A DNA stretch of 64,000 nucleotides from Acinetobacter sp. ANC 7912 (GTDB lineage Bacteria; Pseudomonadota; Gammaproteobacteria; Pseudomonadales; Moraxellaceae), in the NCBI RefSeq assembly GCF_039862785.1, contig NZ_CP156795.1, forward strand, positions 1,798,001-1,862,000. The letters are read 5' to 3'. A model generated the notes under the pieces. It was not told where the DNA came from, searched no databases, and was given only the letters and a program-made list of their open reading frames with translations. Below are positions 45,777 to 56,205 of this stretch, one piece after another (the first letter of the stretch is position 1; every line of letters starts with the position of its first letter). A program made the translations under genes and the position numbers.

Positions 45777-48149
45777 TTGGAAGCGCGCGTAATTGGTCTA
45801 GAAAAATTAGGGAAGCACGACGTCGAGCTTGTTGGTGGGAAAAACTCATCGCTCGGTGAAATGATCAGCCATTTATCAAATGCTGGTGTGTCAGTACCTG
45901 GTGGCTTTGCAACAACAGCTGGTGCATATCGTGAATTCCTCGAGCAAAGCGGCCTAAACGCTAAAATCAATGCAGAGCTTGCTAAACTAGATGTTGATGA
46001 TGTCAACGCTCTTGCTGAAACTGGTGCAAAAATCCGTCAATGGATTGTAGACACTCCACTTACTCCTGCACTAGAACAAGAAATCCGTGCAGCATTTGCG
46101 GAACTATCTAACGGCAACCCAGACATCGCTGTTGCTGTTCGTTCATCTGCAACTGCAGAAGACTTACCAGATGCTTCTTTCGCTGGTCAGCAAGAAACAT
46201 TCCTGAACATCCGTGGTATCGACAACGTTCTGATCGCGATCAAAGAAGTGTTCGCATCTTTATATAACGACCGCGCGATTTCTTACCGTGTACACCAAAA
46301 CTTCGCACACGACATCGTTGCCCTTTCTGCTGGCGTACAACGTATGGTTCGTTCAGAAACTGGTGCTGCTGGTGTAATGTTCACGCTGGATACAGAATCT
46401 GGTTTCCGTGATGCAGTTTTCATCACTGCTTCTTACGGTCTGGGTGAAATGGTTGTACAAGGTGCAGTAAACCCTGACGAATTCTATATCTCTAAACCAC
46501 TTCTAAACGCAGGTAAACATGCGATTCTTCGTCGTAACCTGGGTTCTAAACACCAAAAAATGATTTATGGTGAAGAAGCTGCTGCTGGTAAATCAGTTGT
46601 TGTTGTTGACGTTGAAAAAGCAGATCGTCAACAGTTCGCTCTGACTGATGCTGAACTGCACGAACTGGCTAAACAAGCACTGATCATCGAAAAACACTAC
46701 GGTGCGCCAATGGACATCGAGTGGGCTAAAGACGGTGACGACGGCAAACTGTACATCGTTCAGGCACGTCCTGAGACTGTGAAAAGCCGTGAAAACGTGG
46801 GCACAATGGAACGTTACCTGTTGAAACAAAAAGGTAATGTGATCTGTGAAGGTCGTTCAATCGGTCAACGTATCGGTTCTGGTAAAGTCCGTATCGTAAC
46901 TTCGATCAAAGAAATGGACAAAGTACAAGACGGTGACGTACTTGTATCTGACATGACTGACCCAGACTGGGAGCCAGTGATGAAACGTGCTGCTGCGATC
47001 GTTACTAACCGTGGTGGTCGTACTTGTCACGCTGCGATCATTGCACGTGAACTTGGTGTTCCAGCAATCGTAGGTTGTGGTAACGCAACTGAAGTTCTGA
47101 CAGATGGTCAAGACGTAACTGTTTCTTGTGCTGAAGGTGATACTGGTTTCATCTACGAAGGTGCTTTAGATTTCGAAGTTCAAACTAACTCTATCGAATC
47201 TATGCCTGAACTTCCGTTCAAAGTAATGATGAACGTAGGTAACCCAGACCGCGCATTCTCATTCGCGCAAATCCCTAACGCAGGTATTGGTCTGGCTCGT
47301 CTTGAGTTCATTATTAACCGTATGATCGGTGTTCACCCTAAAGCGTTGCTGAACATTGACAGCCTGCCACGTGAAACTCGTGCTGCTGTACTTGCACGTA
47401 CTGCGGGTTATGCAACGCCTATCGACTTTTACGTAGAAAAACTGGTTGAAGGTATCTCTACTCTTGCAGCTGCGTTCGCTGACAAACCAGTGATCGTGCG
47501 TATGTCTGACTTCAAGTCAAACGAATATGCGAACCTGATCGGCGGTAAACTGTACGAACCAGAAGAAGAAAACCCAATGCTGGGCTTCCGTGGTGCGAGC
47601 CGTTACGTATCTGACAACTTCCGTGACTGCTTCGAACTTGAATGCCGTGCACTGAAAAAAGTTCGTGACGAAATGGGTCTGACTAACATCCAGATCATGA
47701 TTCCATTCGTACGTACAGTTTCTGAAGCAAAACGCGTAATCGAATTGCTTGCTGCAAACGGTCTGAAACGTGGCGAAAACGGCCTTAAAGTGATCATGAT
47801 GTGCGAATTGCCAACTAACGCGCTGTTAGCTGACCAATTCCTTGAACACTTCGACGGCTTCTCTATCGGTTCTAACGACTTGACTCAGTTGACTCTTGGT
47901 CTTGACCGTGACTCTGGTATCGTTTCTCACCTGTTCGACGAACGTGATGCTGCTGTGAAAGTACTTCTTTCTATGGCAATCCAAGCTTGTCGTAAAGCAG
48001 GTAAATACGTAGGTATCTGTGGCCAAGGTCCTTCTGACCACCCAGATCTTGCAAAATGGTTAATGGAACAAGGTATCGAATCTGTGTCTCTGAACCCAGA
48101 CTCAGTACTAGATACTTGGTTCTTCCTTGCTGATCAAGAAGCAAAATAA
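45777..48149 (+). CDS. ppsA: phosphoenolpyruvate synthase
   Basis: 790 aa. Converts pyruvate, ATP and water to PEP, AMP and Pi for gluconeogenesis. Order: N-terminal nucleotide-binding domain ([32 protein letters not shown]), swivelling phosphohistidine domain with GGRTCHAAI (catalytic H418), and the C-terminal PEP-binding barrel ([31 protein letters not shown]). The start codon is TTG after a GGAG site; no ATG is available nearby. Codon use is strongly biased, as for an abundant protein. ppsR is its divergent regulator. Confidence 0.96.
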   Translation: MEARVIGLEKLGKHDVELVGGKNSSLGEMISHLSNAGVSVPGGFATTAGAYREFLEQSGLNAKINAELAKLDVDDVNALAETGAKIRQWIVDTPLTPALEQEIRAAFAELSNGNPDIAVAVRSSATAEDLPDASFAGQQETFLNIRGIDNVLIAIKEVFASLYNDRAISYRVHQNFAHDIVALSAGVQRMVRSETGAAGVMFTLDTESGFRDAVFITASYGLGEMVVQGAVNPDEFYISKPLLNAGKHAILRRNLGSKHQKMIYGEEAAAGKSVVVVDVEKADRQQFALTDAELHELAKQALIIEKHYGAPMDIEWAKDGDDGKLYIVQARPETVKSRENVGTMERYLLKQKGNVICEGRSIGQRIGSGKVRIVTSIKEMDKVQDGDVLVSDMTDPDWEPVMKRAAAIVTNRGGRTCHAAIIARELGVPAIVGCGNATEVLTDGQDVTVSCAEGDTGFIYEGALDFEVQTNSIESMPELPFKVMMNVGNPDRAFSFAQIPNAGIGLARLEFIINRMIGVHPKALLNIDSLPRETRAAVLARTAGYATPIDFYVEKLVEGISTLAAAFADKPVIVRMSDFKSNEYANLIGGKLYEPEEENPMLGFRGASRYVSDNFRDCFELECRALKKVRDEMGLTNIQIMIPFVRTVSEAKRVIELLAANGLKRGENGLKVIMMCELPTNALLADQFLEHFDGFSIGSNDLTQLTLGLDRDSGIVSHLFDERDAAVKVLLSMAIQACRKAGKYVGICGQGPSDHPDLAKWLMEQGIESVSLNPDSVLDTWFFLADQEAK

Positions 48150-48168
48150 GCTGAATCTTCAGTAATCA

Positions 48169-48198
48169 AAAAGACCCTCATTTTGAGGGTCTTTTTTG
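48169..48198 (+). terminator. ppsA terminator
   Basis: AAAGACCCTCA (48171-48181) / TGAGGGTCTTT (48185-48195) with T run. Confidence 0.9.
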
Positions 48199-48532
48199 TT
48201 TGAGCAATTAGATAAGCTCCAGCTTTACGATGACTAAAATGTCTGTCCAAACAGCACTATAACTACAAAAATCCAATATGCAATTACATTAAAATTACAG
48301 TATTTCAGCCATATATTTCATAGTTCAAATTACAATGAAAACGCAAGACTTTTATCTCTTAAAAGATCAACTGAATAGCGTTTAATTTGCGTGAATCTTA
48401 TTGTAGTTCACCCAGTAATATTCAGTTTACCTCTGTGTTTAGCTTAAGATTTTGTTTGTGTTATCGCGATAATTCAATAAAATCATAGCTAAACTTATTT
48501 TTAACCTATTACATTTTGAGATTCGGTCGAAT
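48199..48532. other. intergenic region ppsA / RDD gene
   Basis: About 330 AT-rich bases. I see no ORF or structured RNA; the last part holds the promoter of the next gene. Confidence 0.4.
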
Positions 48533-49324
48533 ATGCAGATTTACCTGGCACGAAACAATCAACAAGCAGGTCCATACACCCTTGAACAGCTGAATCAGAT
48601 GCTGGCGAACCAGCAGGTTTTATTGACTGATTTGGCATGGCATCAGGGCATGACGGAATGGAAAGCTTTGGGTGAGCTCACGCAAGGTAAATTCGTGTAT
48701 GAGCCTGCAGGCTATGTTCCACCTACACCAGTACCTGAACAGAATATCTCTCAACAGCCAACAGCACAGTCGCAAGCCTATGCTCAACCTGCTGCAAAAG
48801 CAGATACTTCTGAACTGGCAAGTATCCCTGCTCGTTTCCTGGCAAAAATTATTGATGTACTGCTGTGGATTCCATCGACTTTCATTCTGACCGCTTTCTT
48901 CAACCCTAAAGAACAGGAACGTTTTGCTGCCCTGAATGAGCAGATCATGACTGAAGCCATGAGTGGCAACCCGAACCAGAATCTGGTCATGGAAATACAG
49001 TCGCAAATGTTTGCCATGTTTTCTGCAACCGCTTGGACAGCCGCAGGTTTATACCTGCTGATCATGCTGGTGATTCAAGGTTTCTTGATTGCCAAATCTG
49101 GTCAAAGTATTGGCAAAAAACTGACTAAAATTAAGATCGTAGATGCAGAAACTGGCGAAAAAGCAAGCTTAATACGTGCCTTCACCTTACGTAGCATCGT
49201 GTTCATTTTACCCACAGTTTATTTCTTTCCGTTATTCACTGTTATCGATGGAATCTTTGGATTGGGCAAAAAACGTCAAACTTTGCACGATAAACTGGCA
49301 AAAACCAAAGTCATCAAGCAATAA
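48533..49324 (+). CDS. GYF_2-RDD domain membrane protein
   Basis: 263 aa. The N-terminal GYF_2-like domain (residues 1-60) reads MQIYLARNNQQAGPYTLEQL and WHQGMTEWKALGEL. A Pro/Gln/Ala linker follows (about 62-95), then an RDD domain (about 98-260) with the typical Arg in SIPARFLAKIIDVLLW and the end KKRQTLHDKLAKTKVIK. RDD proteins have three to four membrane helices; some are ion transporters, most are uncharacterised. The GYF module suggests peptide binding. Confidence 0.85.
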   Translation: MQIYLARNNQQAGPYTLEQLNQMLANQQVLLTDLAWHQGMTEWKALGELTQGKFVYEPAGYVPPTPVPEQNISQQPTAQSQAYAQPAAKADTSELASIPARFLAKIIDVLLWIPSTFILTAFFNPKEQERFAALNEQIMTEAMSGNPNQNLVMEIQSQMFAMFSATAWTAAGLYLLIMLVIQGFLIAKSGQSIGKKLTKIKIVDAETGEKASLIRAFTLRSIVFILPTVYFFPLFTVIDGIFGLGKKRQTLHDKLAKTKVIKQ

Positions 49325-49336
49325 AATATTAAATAT

Positions 49337-49364
49337 AAAAAAAGGGATGTACCTCATCCCTTTT
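49337..49364 (+). terminator. terminator of the RDD gene
   Basis: AAAGGGATG (49341-49349) / CATCCCTTT (49355-49363), 5-base loop, A and T runs on either side. Confidence 0.85.
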
Positions 49365-49510
49365 ACCGCATAACTTTGAAATTAAAATAAAATTCTTATA
49401 ATTTTTCTCTAATCCCGACTGGCAAAATCGGTTTTTATTACAGTCATTTAAAGCACCTTTATATATAGCTTAGTTTGTCTTATTCAGGCATAATGCCCTA
49501 CAACGTAGCG

Positions 49511-49565
49511 GTGTCTCATGATTAAGAAGATTTTTTAGAAAATTATCTTTTTAATCATGCGACAC
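49511..49565 (+). promoter_or_regulatory. 20-bp hairpin in the cyoA leader region
   Basis: GTGTC-t-CATGATTAAGAAGAT pairs with ATCTTTTTAATCATG-c-GACAC: 20 pairs (one G-U) with one mismatch around a 13-base AT loop. It ends 57 nt before the cyoA start. Lacking a U tract, it is not a terminator; it may be a binding site for a respiratory regulator as DNA dyad, or a 5' mRNA stabiliser. Confidence 0.6.
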
Positions 49566-49622
49566 TTTAATCGCTATCCCATATTTAATATAGGGAATGG
49601 GACTCTTCACCGAGGTTGTAAA

Positions 49623-50708
49623 ATGAGACAAACAATTTTAGCTGTATTGTCTTTATCTGCGATGTCCGCACTCCTAACCGGGTGTGGTGGTGATTTAGTA
49701 CTTCTGAACTCTAAAGGTCCAGTTGCTGAAGGCCAAAGTAACCTGATGGTAACTGCGATTTACTTAATGCTATTGGTGGTGATTCCATCAGCGCTGATGG
49801 CATTATGGTTCGGTTGGAAATATCGTGCATCGAATAAAGACGCAGACTATAAACCTACATGGGCACACTCTACTGCGATTGAAATCGTGGTTTGGGGTAT
49901 TCCTGTCATTATTATTGGTATTCTTGCGTACTTAACATGGTGGGGTTCCCACAAGTATGATCCTTACCGTCCGCTTGAATCTGATAAAGCACCTTTGACA
50001 GTTCAGGTTATTGCTGAACAGTTCAAATGGATCTTTATCTATCCTGAGCAGAATATTGCTACGGTCAACGAAATCCGCTTCCCAGAGAAAACTCCGGTTA
50101 GCCTTCGTCTCACCTCTAACTTTACGATGAACTCTTTCTTCATCCCAGCGTTAAGTGGTCAGATCTATGCAATGGCAGGTATGCAAACTCACCTGAACCT
50201 GATGGCAGATGAAACAAGCCCGGCTGAAGGTTACCGTGGTTTCTCTTCTAACTATTCTGGTTATGGCTTCTCACAAATGCGCTTCCGCGCTCACTCTGTG
50301 ACTGATGCTCAGTTTGCTGAATGGATTTCTGCTGTTCAAGCAGGTAATGGTACTTCTATTAATCCTGAAGCAATCCAGAAAACTGTTTTAGACCAGGCTG
50401 AATTCAAATCACTTCGTGATGGCAACCGTGGTAAACATCAGATCGAAGCACTGATCGCGAAAGCAAAAACTCCTGAAGAGAAGGCTGCTGCTGAAGCTAC
50501 GAAGCCTTACCCAACTAAGCCACACCCAGTGACTTATTACTCTTCTGTAGAGAAAGGCTTGTTTGAATCTGTGATCAATCACTACATGAGCAACTACCAC
50601 GGTGCTGACCACTCAGCTGCTGCTGAGCACGGTGTTGCACACGAGGAAGCTGCTGCTTCTGAAGCACATGTAGCTGGTTCACATGCGACTGCTTCTCAAG
50701 GGGAATAA
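49623..50708 (+). CDS. cyoA: cytochrome bo3 ubiquinol oxidase subunit II
   Basis: 361 aa lipoprotein subunit of the proton-pumping quinol oxidase. Signal peptide with lipobox LLTGC, two membrane helices (residues about 42-65 and 86-108), then the periplasmic cupredoxin-like domain without CuA ligands (NSFFIPALSGQIYAMAGM). It has a long Ala/His/Glu-rich C-terminal tail. The frame opens further upstream, but the ATG at 49623 begins the signal peptide after a GAGG site. First gene of cyoABCDE. Confidence 0.95.
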   Translation: MRQTILAVLSLSAMSALLTGCGGDLVLLNSKGPVAEGQSNLMVTAIYLMLLVVIPSALMALWFGWKYRASNKDADYKPTWAHSTAIEIVVWGIPVIIIGILAYLTWWGSHKYDPYRPLESDKAPLTVQVIAEQFKWIFIYPEQNIATVNEIRFPEKTPVSLRLTSNFTMNSFFIPALSGQIYAMAGMQTHLNLMADETSPAEGYRGFSSNYSGYGFSQMRFRAHSVTDAQFAEWISAVQAGNGTSINPEAIQKTVLDQAEFKSLRDGNRGKHQIEALIAKAKTPEEKAAAEATKPYPTKPHPVTYYSSVEKGLFESVINHYMSNYHGADHSAAAEHGVAHEEAAASEAHVAGSHATASQGE

Positions 50709-50711
50709 GAC

Positions 50712-52700
50712 ATGAACTTATTAGGTAAGTTAGGTCCAGATGCAATCCCATACGATCCGATCGTATTGGTGACAGTTGCTATGATGATCTTGGGTGGTCT
50801 TGCACTTGTTGCGGGTATCACCTATTTCAAAAAATGGGGCTACTTGTGGAACGAATGGTTCACATCTGTAGACCATAAAAAAATCGGTATCATGTATATC
50901 ATCGTGTCGATTGTCATGCTGGTGCGTGGTTTCGCCGATGCGATCATGATGCGTCTTCAACAGTTCCTTGCAAAAGGTGGTGGTGAAGGTTACCTACACC
51001 CTGAACACTATGACCAGATCTTTACTGCGCACGGCGTGATCATGATCTTCTTCGTGGCGATGGGTCTTGTTGTAGGTCTGATGAACATCTCTGTACCGCT
51101 ACAAATCGGTGCACGTGACGTTGCATTCCCATTATTGAACTCTCTGAGCTTCTGGCTGTTCGCTGGTGCTGCGGGTCTGATGATGGTTTCCCTGGCGCTT
51201 GGTGAGTTCGCTGCAACAGGTTGGATGGCATACCCTCCTCTGTCTGGTATCGAATATTCTCCTGGTGTTGGTGTTGACTACTATATCTGGGCACTTCAGG
51301 TTTCTGGTCTGGGTACGCTTCTTACTGGTGTTAACTTCTTCGTTACCATCATCAAAATGCGTGCGCCTGGCATGAAACTGATGGATATGCCGATTTTCAC
51401 TTGGACTTCTTTAGTTACTGTAGTGTTAATCGTAGCAACATTCCCAGTGTTGACTGCAACTATTGCAATGCTGTCACTTGACCGTTACTTCGGTTTCCAC
51501 TTCTTCACAAATGACTTGGGTGGTAGCCCAATGTTGTACGTGAACTTGATTTGGACATGGGGTCACCCAGAAGTTTACATCCTGGTACTACCTGCATTTG
51601 GTATTTACTCAGAAGTGACTGCCGTATTTGCTCGTAAAGCGCTGTTCGGCTACAAATCTATGGTGTACGCAACTGTAGCAATTGGTGTTCTATCACTGGT
51701 TGTTTGGGTTCACCACTTCTTTACAATGGGTGCTGGTGCCAACGTTAACGCGTTCTTCGGTATCATGACCATGATTATTGCGATCCCTACTGGTGTGAAA
51801 ATCTTCTCTTGGTTGTTCACCATGTACAAGGGCCGCATCACTTACACTACCCCAATGCTGTGGACACTTGGTTTCCTTGTGACTTTCGGTATCGGTGGTT
51901 TAACTGGTGTATTAATGGCAGTTCCACCAGCGGACTTCCTGGTACACAACTCTTTATTCCTGATCGCTCACTTCCATAACGTAATTATTGGTGGTGTAGT
52001 ATTCGCGATGTTCGCAGGTATCATTTACTACTGGCCAAAAATGTTTGGCTGGAAGCTGAATGAAACTTGGGGTAAAGCAGCGTTCTGGTTCTGGTTCTTC
52101 GGTTTCTACTTTGCATTCATGCCACTGTATATCCTTGGTTTCATGGGTATGACTCGTCGTCTGAATACATTTGATAACCCAGATTGGGACCCGTATGTAA
52201 ACATCGCAATGTTTGGTGCAGTGCTTGTTGCACTGGGTATTGCCTGCTTCATCATGCAAATCGTGGTTGGTTTCTTACAACGCGAGAAAAACATGGACCT
52301 TACAGGCGATATCTGGGATGGCCGTACGCTTGAATGGTCTACCTCTTCTCCAGCTCCGTTCTATAACTTTGCATACCTTCCAAAAGTAAACGGTATCGAT
52401 ACTTTCTGGACTGACAAAGAGAACGGTATTGCATACGCGAAACCGACTAAGTACGAAGACATTCACATGCCTACTAACCGTGCTGCTGGTTTCGTTATCG
52501 CTATGTTTATCACAGTGATGGGCTTCGCGTTAATCTGGCACATCTGGTGGTTAGTAGCGGTTACTTTCGTTGGTGCAATCATCAGCTTCATCAAATCTTC
52601 ATTTACGAAGAAAGTGGACTACTATGTTCCAGCTGCTGAAGTTGAACGCATTGAAAACGAACGCTATGCGATCCTTGAAAAACACTTGAAGAAGGACTAA
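50712..52700 (+). CDS. cyoB: cytochrome bo3 ubiquinol oxidase subunit I
   Basis: 662 aa, about fifteen membrane helices, carries heme b, heme o3 and CuB. Heme-copper motifs: [21 protein letters not shown] with the CuB His and cross-linked Tyr, [11 protein letters not shown] (two CuB His), and [10 protein letters not shown] (heme ligands). Follows cyoA by 3 nt with a GGGG site. Confidence 0.97.
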   Translation: MNLLGKLGPDAIPYDPIVLVTVAMMILGGLALVAGITYFKKWGYLWNEWFTSVDHKKIGIMYIIVSIVMLVRGFADAIMMRLQQFLAKGGGEGYLHPEHYDQIFTAHGVIMIFFVAMGLVVGLMNISVPLQIGARDVAFPLLNSLSFWLFAGAAGLMMVSLALGEFAATGWMAYPPLSGIEYSPGVGVDYYIWALQVSGLGTLLTGVNFFVTIIKMRAPGMKLMDMPIFTWTSLVTVVLIVATFPVLTATIAMLSLDRYFGFHFFTNDLGGSPMLYVNLIWTWGHPEVYILVLPAFGIYSEVTAVFARKALFGYKSMVYATVAIGVLSLVVWVHHFFTMGAGANVNAFFGIMTMIIAIPTGVKIFSWLFTMYKGRITYTTPMLWTLGFLVTFGIGGLTGVLMAVPPADFLVHNSLFLIAHFHNVIIGGVVFAMFAGIIYYWPKMFGWKLNETWGKAAFWFWFFGFYFAFMPLYILGFMGMTRRLNTFDNPDWDPYVNIAMFGAVLVALGIACFIMQIVVGFLQREKNMDLTGDIWDGRTLEWSTSSPAPFYNFAYLPKVNGIDTFWTDKENGIAYAKPTKYEDIHMPTNRAAGFVIAMFITVMGFALIWHIWWLVAVTFVGAIISFIKSSFTKKVDYYVPAAEVERIENERYAILEKHLKKD

Positions 52701-52704
52701 GACC

Positions 52705-53325
52705 ATGGCTGAAGTACTTCATCACGACAACCACGGACACGATGAGCATCATCATCACGATGATACTGACATCACTGTCTTTGGTTTCTGGACTTACTTG
52801 ATGAGTGACCTTATCCTTTTCGGTACACTCTTCATTGCATTCGCTGTTTTAAGCAGCCACGTTCCAGTGGGCACTCCAAGCGCGAAAGAGCTGTTTGGTG
52901 AATCATTAGGCTTCGTTTTAACTGAAACGTTTGCCCTGCTGATCTCTTCTGTAACATTTGGTTTTGCTGTACTTGCTGCACACAAGAAGAACGTTGGCCA
53001 GGTTATTACCTGGTTGGCGATCACTTGGGTATTCGGTGCTGCCTTCATCGGCATGGAACTTTATGAGTTCAATCATTTAGTTCACGCTGGTCACGGTCCT
53101 AGCACTTCTGCGTTCCTTTCAGCGTTCTTTACACTGGTTGGTACGCACGGTATCCACGTGACTTCAGGTTTGGTATGGATGATCGTGTTGATGATTCAAA
53201 TCAAGAAATATGGTTTGACTCTTCCAAACACTCGTCGTCTTGCGTGCCTAAGCTTGTTCTGGCACTTCCTTGACATCGTATGGATCTGCGTATTCAGCGT
53301 TGTTTACTTGATGGGAGTTATCTAA
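52705..53325 (+). CDS. cyoC: cytochrome bo3 ubiquinol oxidase subunit III
   Basis: 206 aa, five membrane helices after a His-rich N-terminus ([15 protein letters not shown]), which is longer and more His-rich than I would expect and may bind metal. [16 protein letters not shown] and [14 protein letters not shown] are typical of subunit III. Overlaps cyoD by one base. Confidence 0.95.
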   Translation: MAEVLHHDNHGHDEHHHHDDTDITVFGFWTYLMSDLILFGTLFIAFAVLSSHVPVGTPSAKELFGESLGFVLTETFALLISSVTFGFAVLAAHKKNVGQVITWLAITWVFGAAFIGMELYEFNHLVHAGHGPSTSAFLSAFFTLVGTHGIHVTSGLVWMIVLMIQIKKYGLTLPNTRRLACLSLFWHFLDIVWICVFSVVYLMGVI

Positions 53326-53651
53326 TGAGTCACGATCATAACGCTTCTGGTGCAGCTCACGGCAACACTAAGCAATATACTATCGGTTTTATCCTGTCTA
53401 TCATCCTGACCATTATTCCTTTTGGTATGGTGATGGCTGGTGGTTTTAGCCGTGGTCTATTGGTTGCTGTGATCGCGATTACTGCAGTTGCTCAGGTTCT
53501 TGTGCAGTTAGTTTACTTCCTGCACATGAACTCTTCTTCAGAGCAACGCTGGAACGTCATCGCATTCGTGTATACCGTACTAACCATCGCTATTCTGTTA
53601 GTGGGTTCTGTATGGATCATGAATTACCTGCACTACAACATGATGATCTAA
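53325..53651 (+). CDS. cyoD: cytochrome bo3 ubiquinol oxidase subunit IV
   Basis: 108 aa with three membrane helices ([20 protein letters not shown], then [21 protein letters not shown], then [18 protein letters not shown]). Assists assembly of the CuB centre. The ATG overlaps the cyoC stop (TAATG); upstream in-frame codons lie within cyoC and are rejected. Confidence 0.94.
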   Translation: MSHDHNASGAAHGNTKQYTIGFILSIILTIIPFGMVMAGGFSRGLLVAVIAITAVAQVLVQLVYFLHMNSSSEQRWNVIAFVYTVLTIAILLVGSVWIMNYLHYNMMI

Positions 53652-53661
53652 ACTGGTTGTC

Positions 53662-54540
53662 ATGCTGAAAAAGTATTTATTCCTGACTAAGCCAGGAATT
53701 CTCTTTGGTAACTTCGTTACCACTTTGGGTGGCTACTTTGTAGCTGCCCAAGGTTCTGTAGATTTCCTTCTTCTGCTCATTACCCTTTTTGGTACTACCT
53801 TCGTTGTAGCCTCTGGATGTGTGGTCAACAATGTGATTGATCAGGACATCGACCAAAAAATGCAGCGCACGCAAAACCGTGCACTGGTCAAAAAAACCAT
53901 CTCTGAACCTGTCGCGCTTGTCTTTGCTTTGGTATTAGGCCTGATCGGTTTTAGTGTTCTCTGGTTTTGGGTAAATGCGTACGCTTTCCTATTCGCAGTT
54001 ATTGGTTTTGTCGTATACGTTGGTTTCTACAGCTTATGGACAAAACGAACAACTATTCACCAGACATTGGTAGGCAGTATTTCTGGCGCAGCACCGCCTG
54101 TGATTGGTTATACCGCAGTTGCAAACCAGTTTGACCTCGGCGCCCTGATCATTTTTATCGGGTACGCTTTCTGGCAAATGCCTCACTCTTGGGGAATTGC
54201 AATCTACCGTTTTGAAGATTACAAAAATGCAGGCATTCCAATTCTGCCTGTAGCACGTTCAATTCACCGCACCAAGATTGAATCACTGATCTATGTGATC
54301 CTGTTTGGCCTTGTCATGAATGGCCTGTTTATATTTGGCTATGCCAACTGGCTGTATCTGGTGGTATTGAATGCACTGACCCTATACTGGATTTATTTAA
54401 GTATTCAGGGCTTTAAAGCTGAAGATGATCAACTCTGGGCAAAACAGTACTTTATGTACTCCGTCAAATTGATCACCGTGATCAGCATATTGTTCTGCTT
54501 TACTTCGACAGCGCCGCATACGCCTGTCAGCATTTTCTAA
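53662..54540 (+). CDS. cyoE: protoheme IX farnesyltransferase (heme O synthase)
   Basis: 292 aa UbiA-family prenyltransferase that makes heme O for subunit I. Key motifs: NNVIDQDIDQKMQRTQNR (first Asp-rich, prenyl-diphosphate site) and the second DYKNAGIPILPV region after WQMPHSWGIAIYRFED. Multiple membrane helices. Last gene of the operon, followed by a strong terminator. Confidence 0.96.
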   Translation: MLKKYLFLTKPGILFGNFVTTLGGYFVAAQGSVDFLLLLITLFGTTFVVASGCVVNNVIDQDIDQKMQRTQNRALVKKTISEPVALVFALVLGLIGFSVLWFWVNAYAFLFAVIGFVVYVGFYSLWTKRTTIHQTLVGSISGAAPPVIGYTAVANQFDLGALIIFIGYAFWQMPHSWGIAIYRFEDYKNAGIPILPVARSIHRTKIESLIYVILFGLVMNGLFIFGYANWLYLVVLNALTLYWIYLSIQGFKAEDDQLWAKQYFMYSVKLITVISILFCFTSTAPHTPVSIF

Positions 54541-54569
54541 AAGATAGAGTTTTACTCTATCTTTTTTTT
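54539..54569 (+). terminator. cyo operon terminator
   Basis: AAGATAGAG (54541-54549) / CTCTATCTT (54555-54563) and T8. Confidence 0.88.
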
Positions 54570-54835
54570 GTTTGCCTCTTCTCCCCCCGCCTTCTTATCA
54601 TCTTTTTAAATTGTGCTTTAAATCGACCCCAACTCTAATTTCTTCACTTACATTTTGACATACAACTTTCTTTTAGTAAGTTTATATAGTTCTAACTAAT
54701 AAAAATCTCGTTTTCCTGTTCATATTCTTAAATTCTCATACAGAGCTAAAACGCACATTTAATAGGCGATTCCCGTCATTTCTGTTGTAATTCTTAAGGA
54801 AAACCACTAAACTTCACGCTTCGCATCTTATGCGA

Positions 54836-54907
54836 CACAACCTCGGTTGTGACTCCTTGCTTCTGGCAGTTTTTGTCAGGGGCTGTTTAAACCGTAAGGA
54901 GCTGACA
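54836..54907 (+). promoter_or_regulatory. rpsF leader: candidate S6:S18 autoregulatory element
   Basis: A hairpin CACAACC / GGTTGTG (54836-54851) is followed by TGTCAG (54874-54879) pairing with CTGACA (54902-54907), directly before the rpsF ATG at 54908. The enclosed 22 bases contain CCG (54892-54894) and the AAGGAG ribosome-binding site (54896-54901). Known rpsF leaders bound by the S6:S18 dimer share this plan: an RBS-sequestering stem with a CCG in a bulge. Assignment is by structure, not by search. Confidence 0.6.
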
Positions 54908-55294
54908 ATGCGTCACTACGAAATCGTACTATTGGTACATCCAGACCAAAGCGATCAAGTTGTGGGTATGGTAGAACGTTACCTGACTCACATCAAAGAA
55001 GCTAATGGTCAAATCCACCGTCTTGAAGACTGGGGTCGTCGTCAATTGGCTTACCCAATCAACAAGATCCACAAAGCTCACTACATCCTGATGAATGTTG
55101 AGTGTGGTCAAACTACTCTTGATGAGCTAGAAGAATTATTCCGTTATAACGACGCAATCATTCGTAGTCTTATCATCCGTCGTGAAAACGCTATCACTGA
55201 AGAGTCACTACTGGCTAAGAGTGCTGAAGAAAAACGTGCGCGTAAAGCTCAACGTGAAGAAGCACAACAAGCTCAAGACTCTGCTGAAGCATAA
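54908..55294 (+). CDS. rpsF: 30S ribosomal protein S6
   Basis: 128 aa. [18 protein letters not shown] at the start, then [22 protein letters not shown] and a charged tail. The frame is open further upstream (54830), but 54908 has the AAGGAG site and the family start. First gene of rpsF-rpsR-rplI; its leader carries a likely feedback element. Confidence 0.97.
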   Translation: MRHYEIVLLVHPDQSDQVVGMVERYLTHIKEANGQIHRLEDWGRRQLAYPINKIHKAHYILMNVECGQTTLDELEELFRYNDAIIRSLIIRRENAITEESLLAKSAEEKRARKAQREEAQQAQDSAEA

Positions 55295-55306
55295 GGAGAA
55301 CCTAAC

Positions 55307-55534
55307 ATGGCACGTTTTTACCGTCGTCGCAAGTTCTGCCGCTTTACAGCTGAGAACGTTACGTACATCGACTACAAAGATATCGACACTTTAAAACAGT
55401 ACATCACTGAAAACGGCAAGATCGTTCCTAGCCGTATTACAGGTACTAAAGCTCGTTACCAACGTCAATTGGCTCTTGCTATCAAACAAGCTCGCTACTT
55501 GGCATTGATCCCTTACACTGACAATCACAAGTGA
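55307..55534 (+). CDS. rpsR: 30S ribosomal protein S18
   Basis: 75 aa. [36 protein letters not shown] and the end [16 protein letters not shown] are the S18 signature. It binds S6 in the platform of the 30S subunit. Twelve bases after rpsF with an AAGGAG site. Confidence 0.98.
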   Translation: MARFYRRRKFCRFTAENVTYIDYKDIDTLKQYITENGKIVPSRITGTKARYQRQLALAIKQARYLALIPYTDNHK

Positions 55535-55543
55535 GGTTGAGCT

Positions 55544-55990
55544 GTGGATATTATCTTACTACAACGCATTAAAAACCTAGGTAAACTGGGTGATAAAGTA
55601 TCTGTAAAAGCTGGTTACGGCCGTAACTACCTGATCCCTCAAGGTAAGGCAGTTGCTGCAACTGAAGCTAATACTGCTGCTTTCGAAGCTCGTCGTGCTG
55701 AACTTGAGAAACAAGAAGCTGAAGTATTGGCTGCTGCTCAAGCACGTGCTGACCAATTGAACGAAGTGAACATCGTAATCACTGCGAAAGCTGGTGATGA
55801 AGGTAAACTGTTCGGTTCTATCGGTACTCGTGACATCGCTGACGCGTTGACAAATGCTGGTCTGACTGTAGACCGTTCAGAAGTTCGCCTGCCTAACGGC
55901 GCACTTCGCAACACTGGTGAATTCAACATCGCAATCCAATTGCACCATGATGTTGTTGCAGAAGTTCTGGTTACTATCGTAGCTGAGTAA
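55544..55990 (+). CDS. rplI: 50S ribosomal protein L9
   Basis: 148 aa. [19 protein letters not shown], then [14 protein letters not shown], the long connecting helix, and C-terminal domain [16 protein letters not shown]. The start codon is GTG at 55544 after a GAGG site. Ends at a strong terminator. Confidence 0.98.
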   Translation: MDIILLQRIKNLGKLGDKVSVKAGYGRNYLIPQGKAVAATEANTAAFEARRAELEKQEAEVLAAAQARADQLNEVNIVITAKAGDEGKLFGSIGTRDIADALTNAGLTVDRSEVRLPNGALRNTGEFNIAIQLHHDVVAEVLVTIVAE

Positions 55991-56001
55991 TTTCTAACCA
56001 C

Positions 56002-56035
56002 AAAAAAGAGCATGCATTTCGCATGCTCTTTTTTT
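56002..56035 (+). terminator. terminator of the ribosomal protein operon
   Basis: AAGAGCATGC (56006-56015) / GCATGCTCTT (56021-56030), 5-base loop and T7. Confidence 0.92.
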
Positions 56036-56205
56036 ATCTGTAAATTTCCTCAAATGGTCACTGTTCAGTCTATTATTTTTAAGCAGGAAAGAAAAAATAC
56101 TATTCGCATTTTTCTGAAGAGCGCGTATCATTTCATTTCGTAGTTGATAGTTGCTATCCATCTCCGAGATTATTTAAACCATTGTATTAAAAATCAGGGC
56201 TTTAT

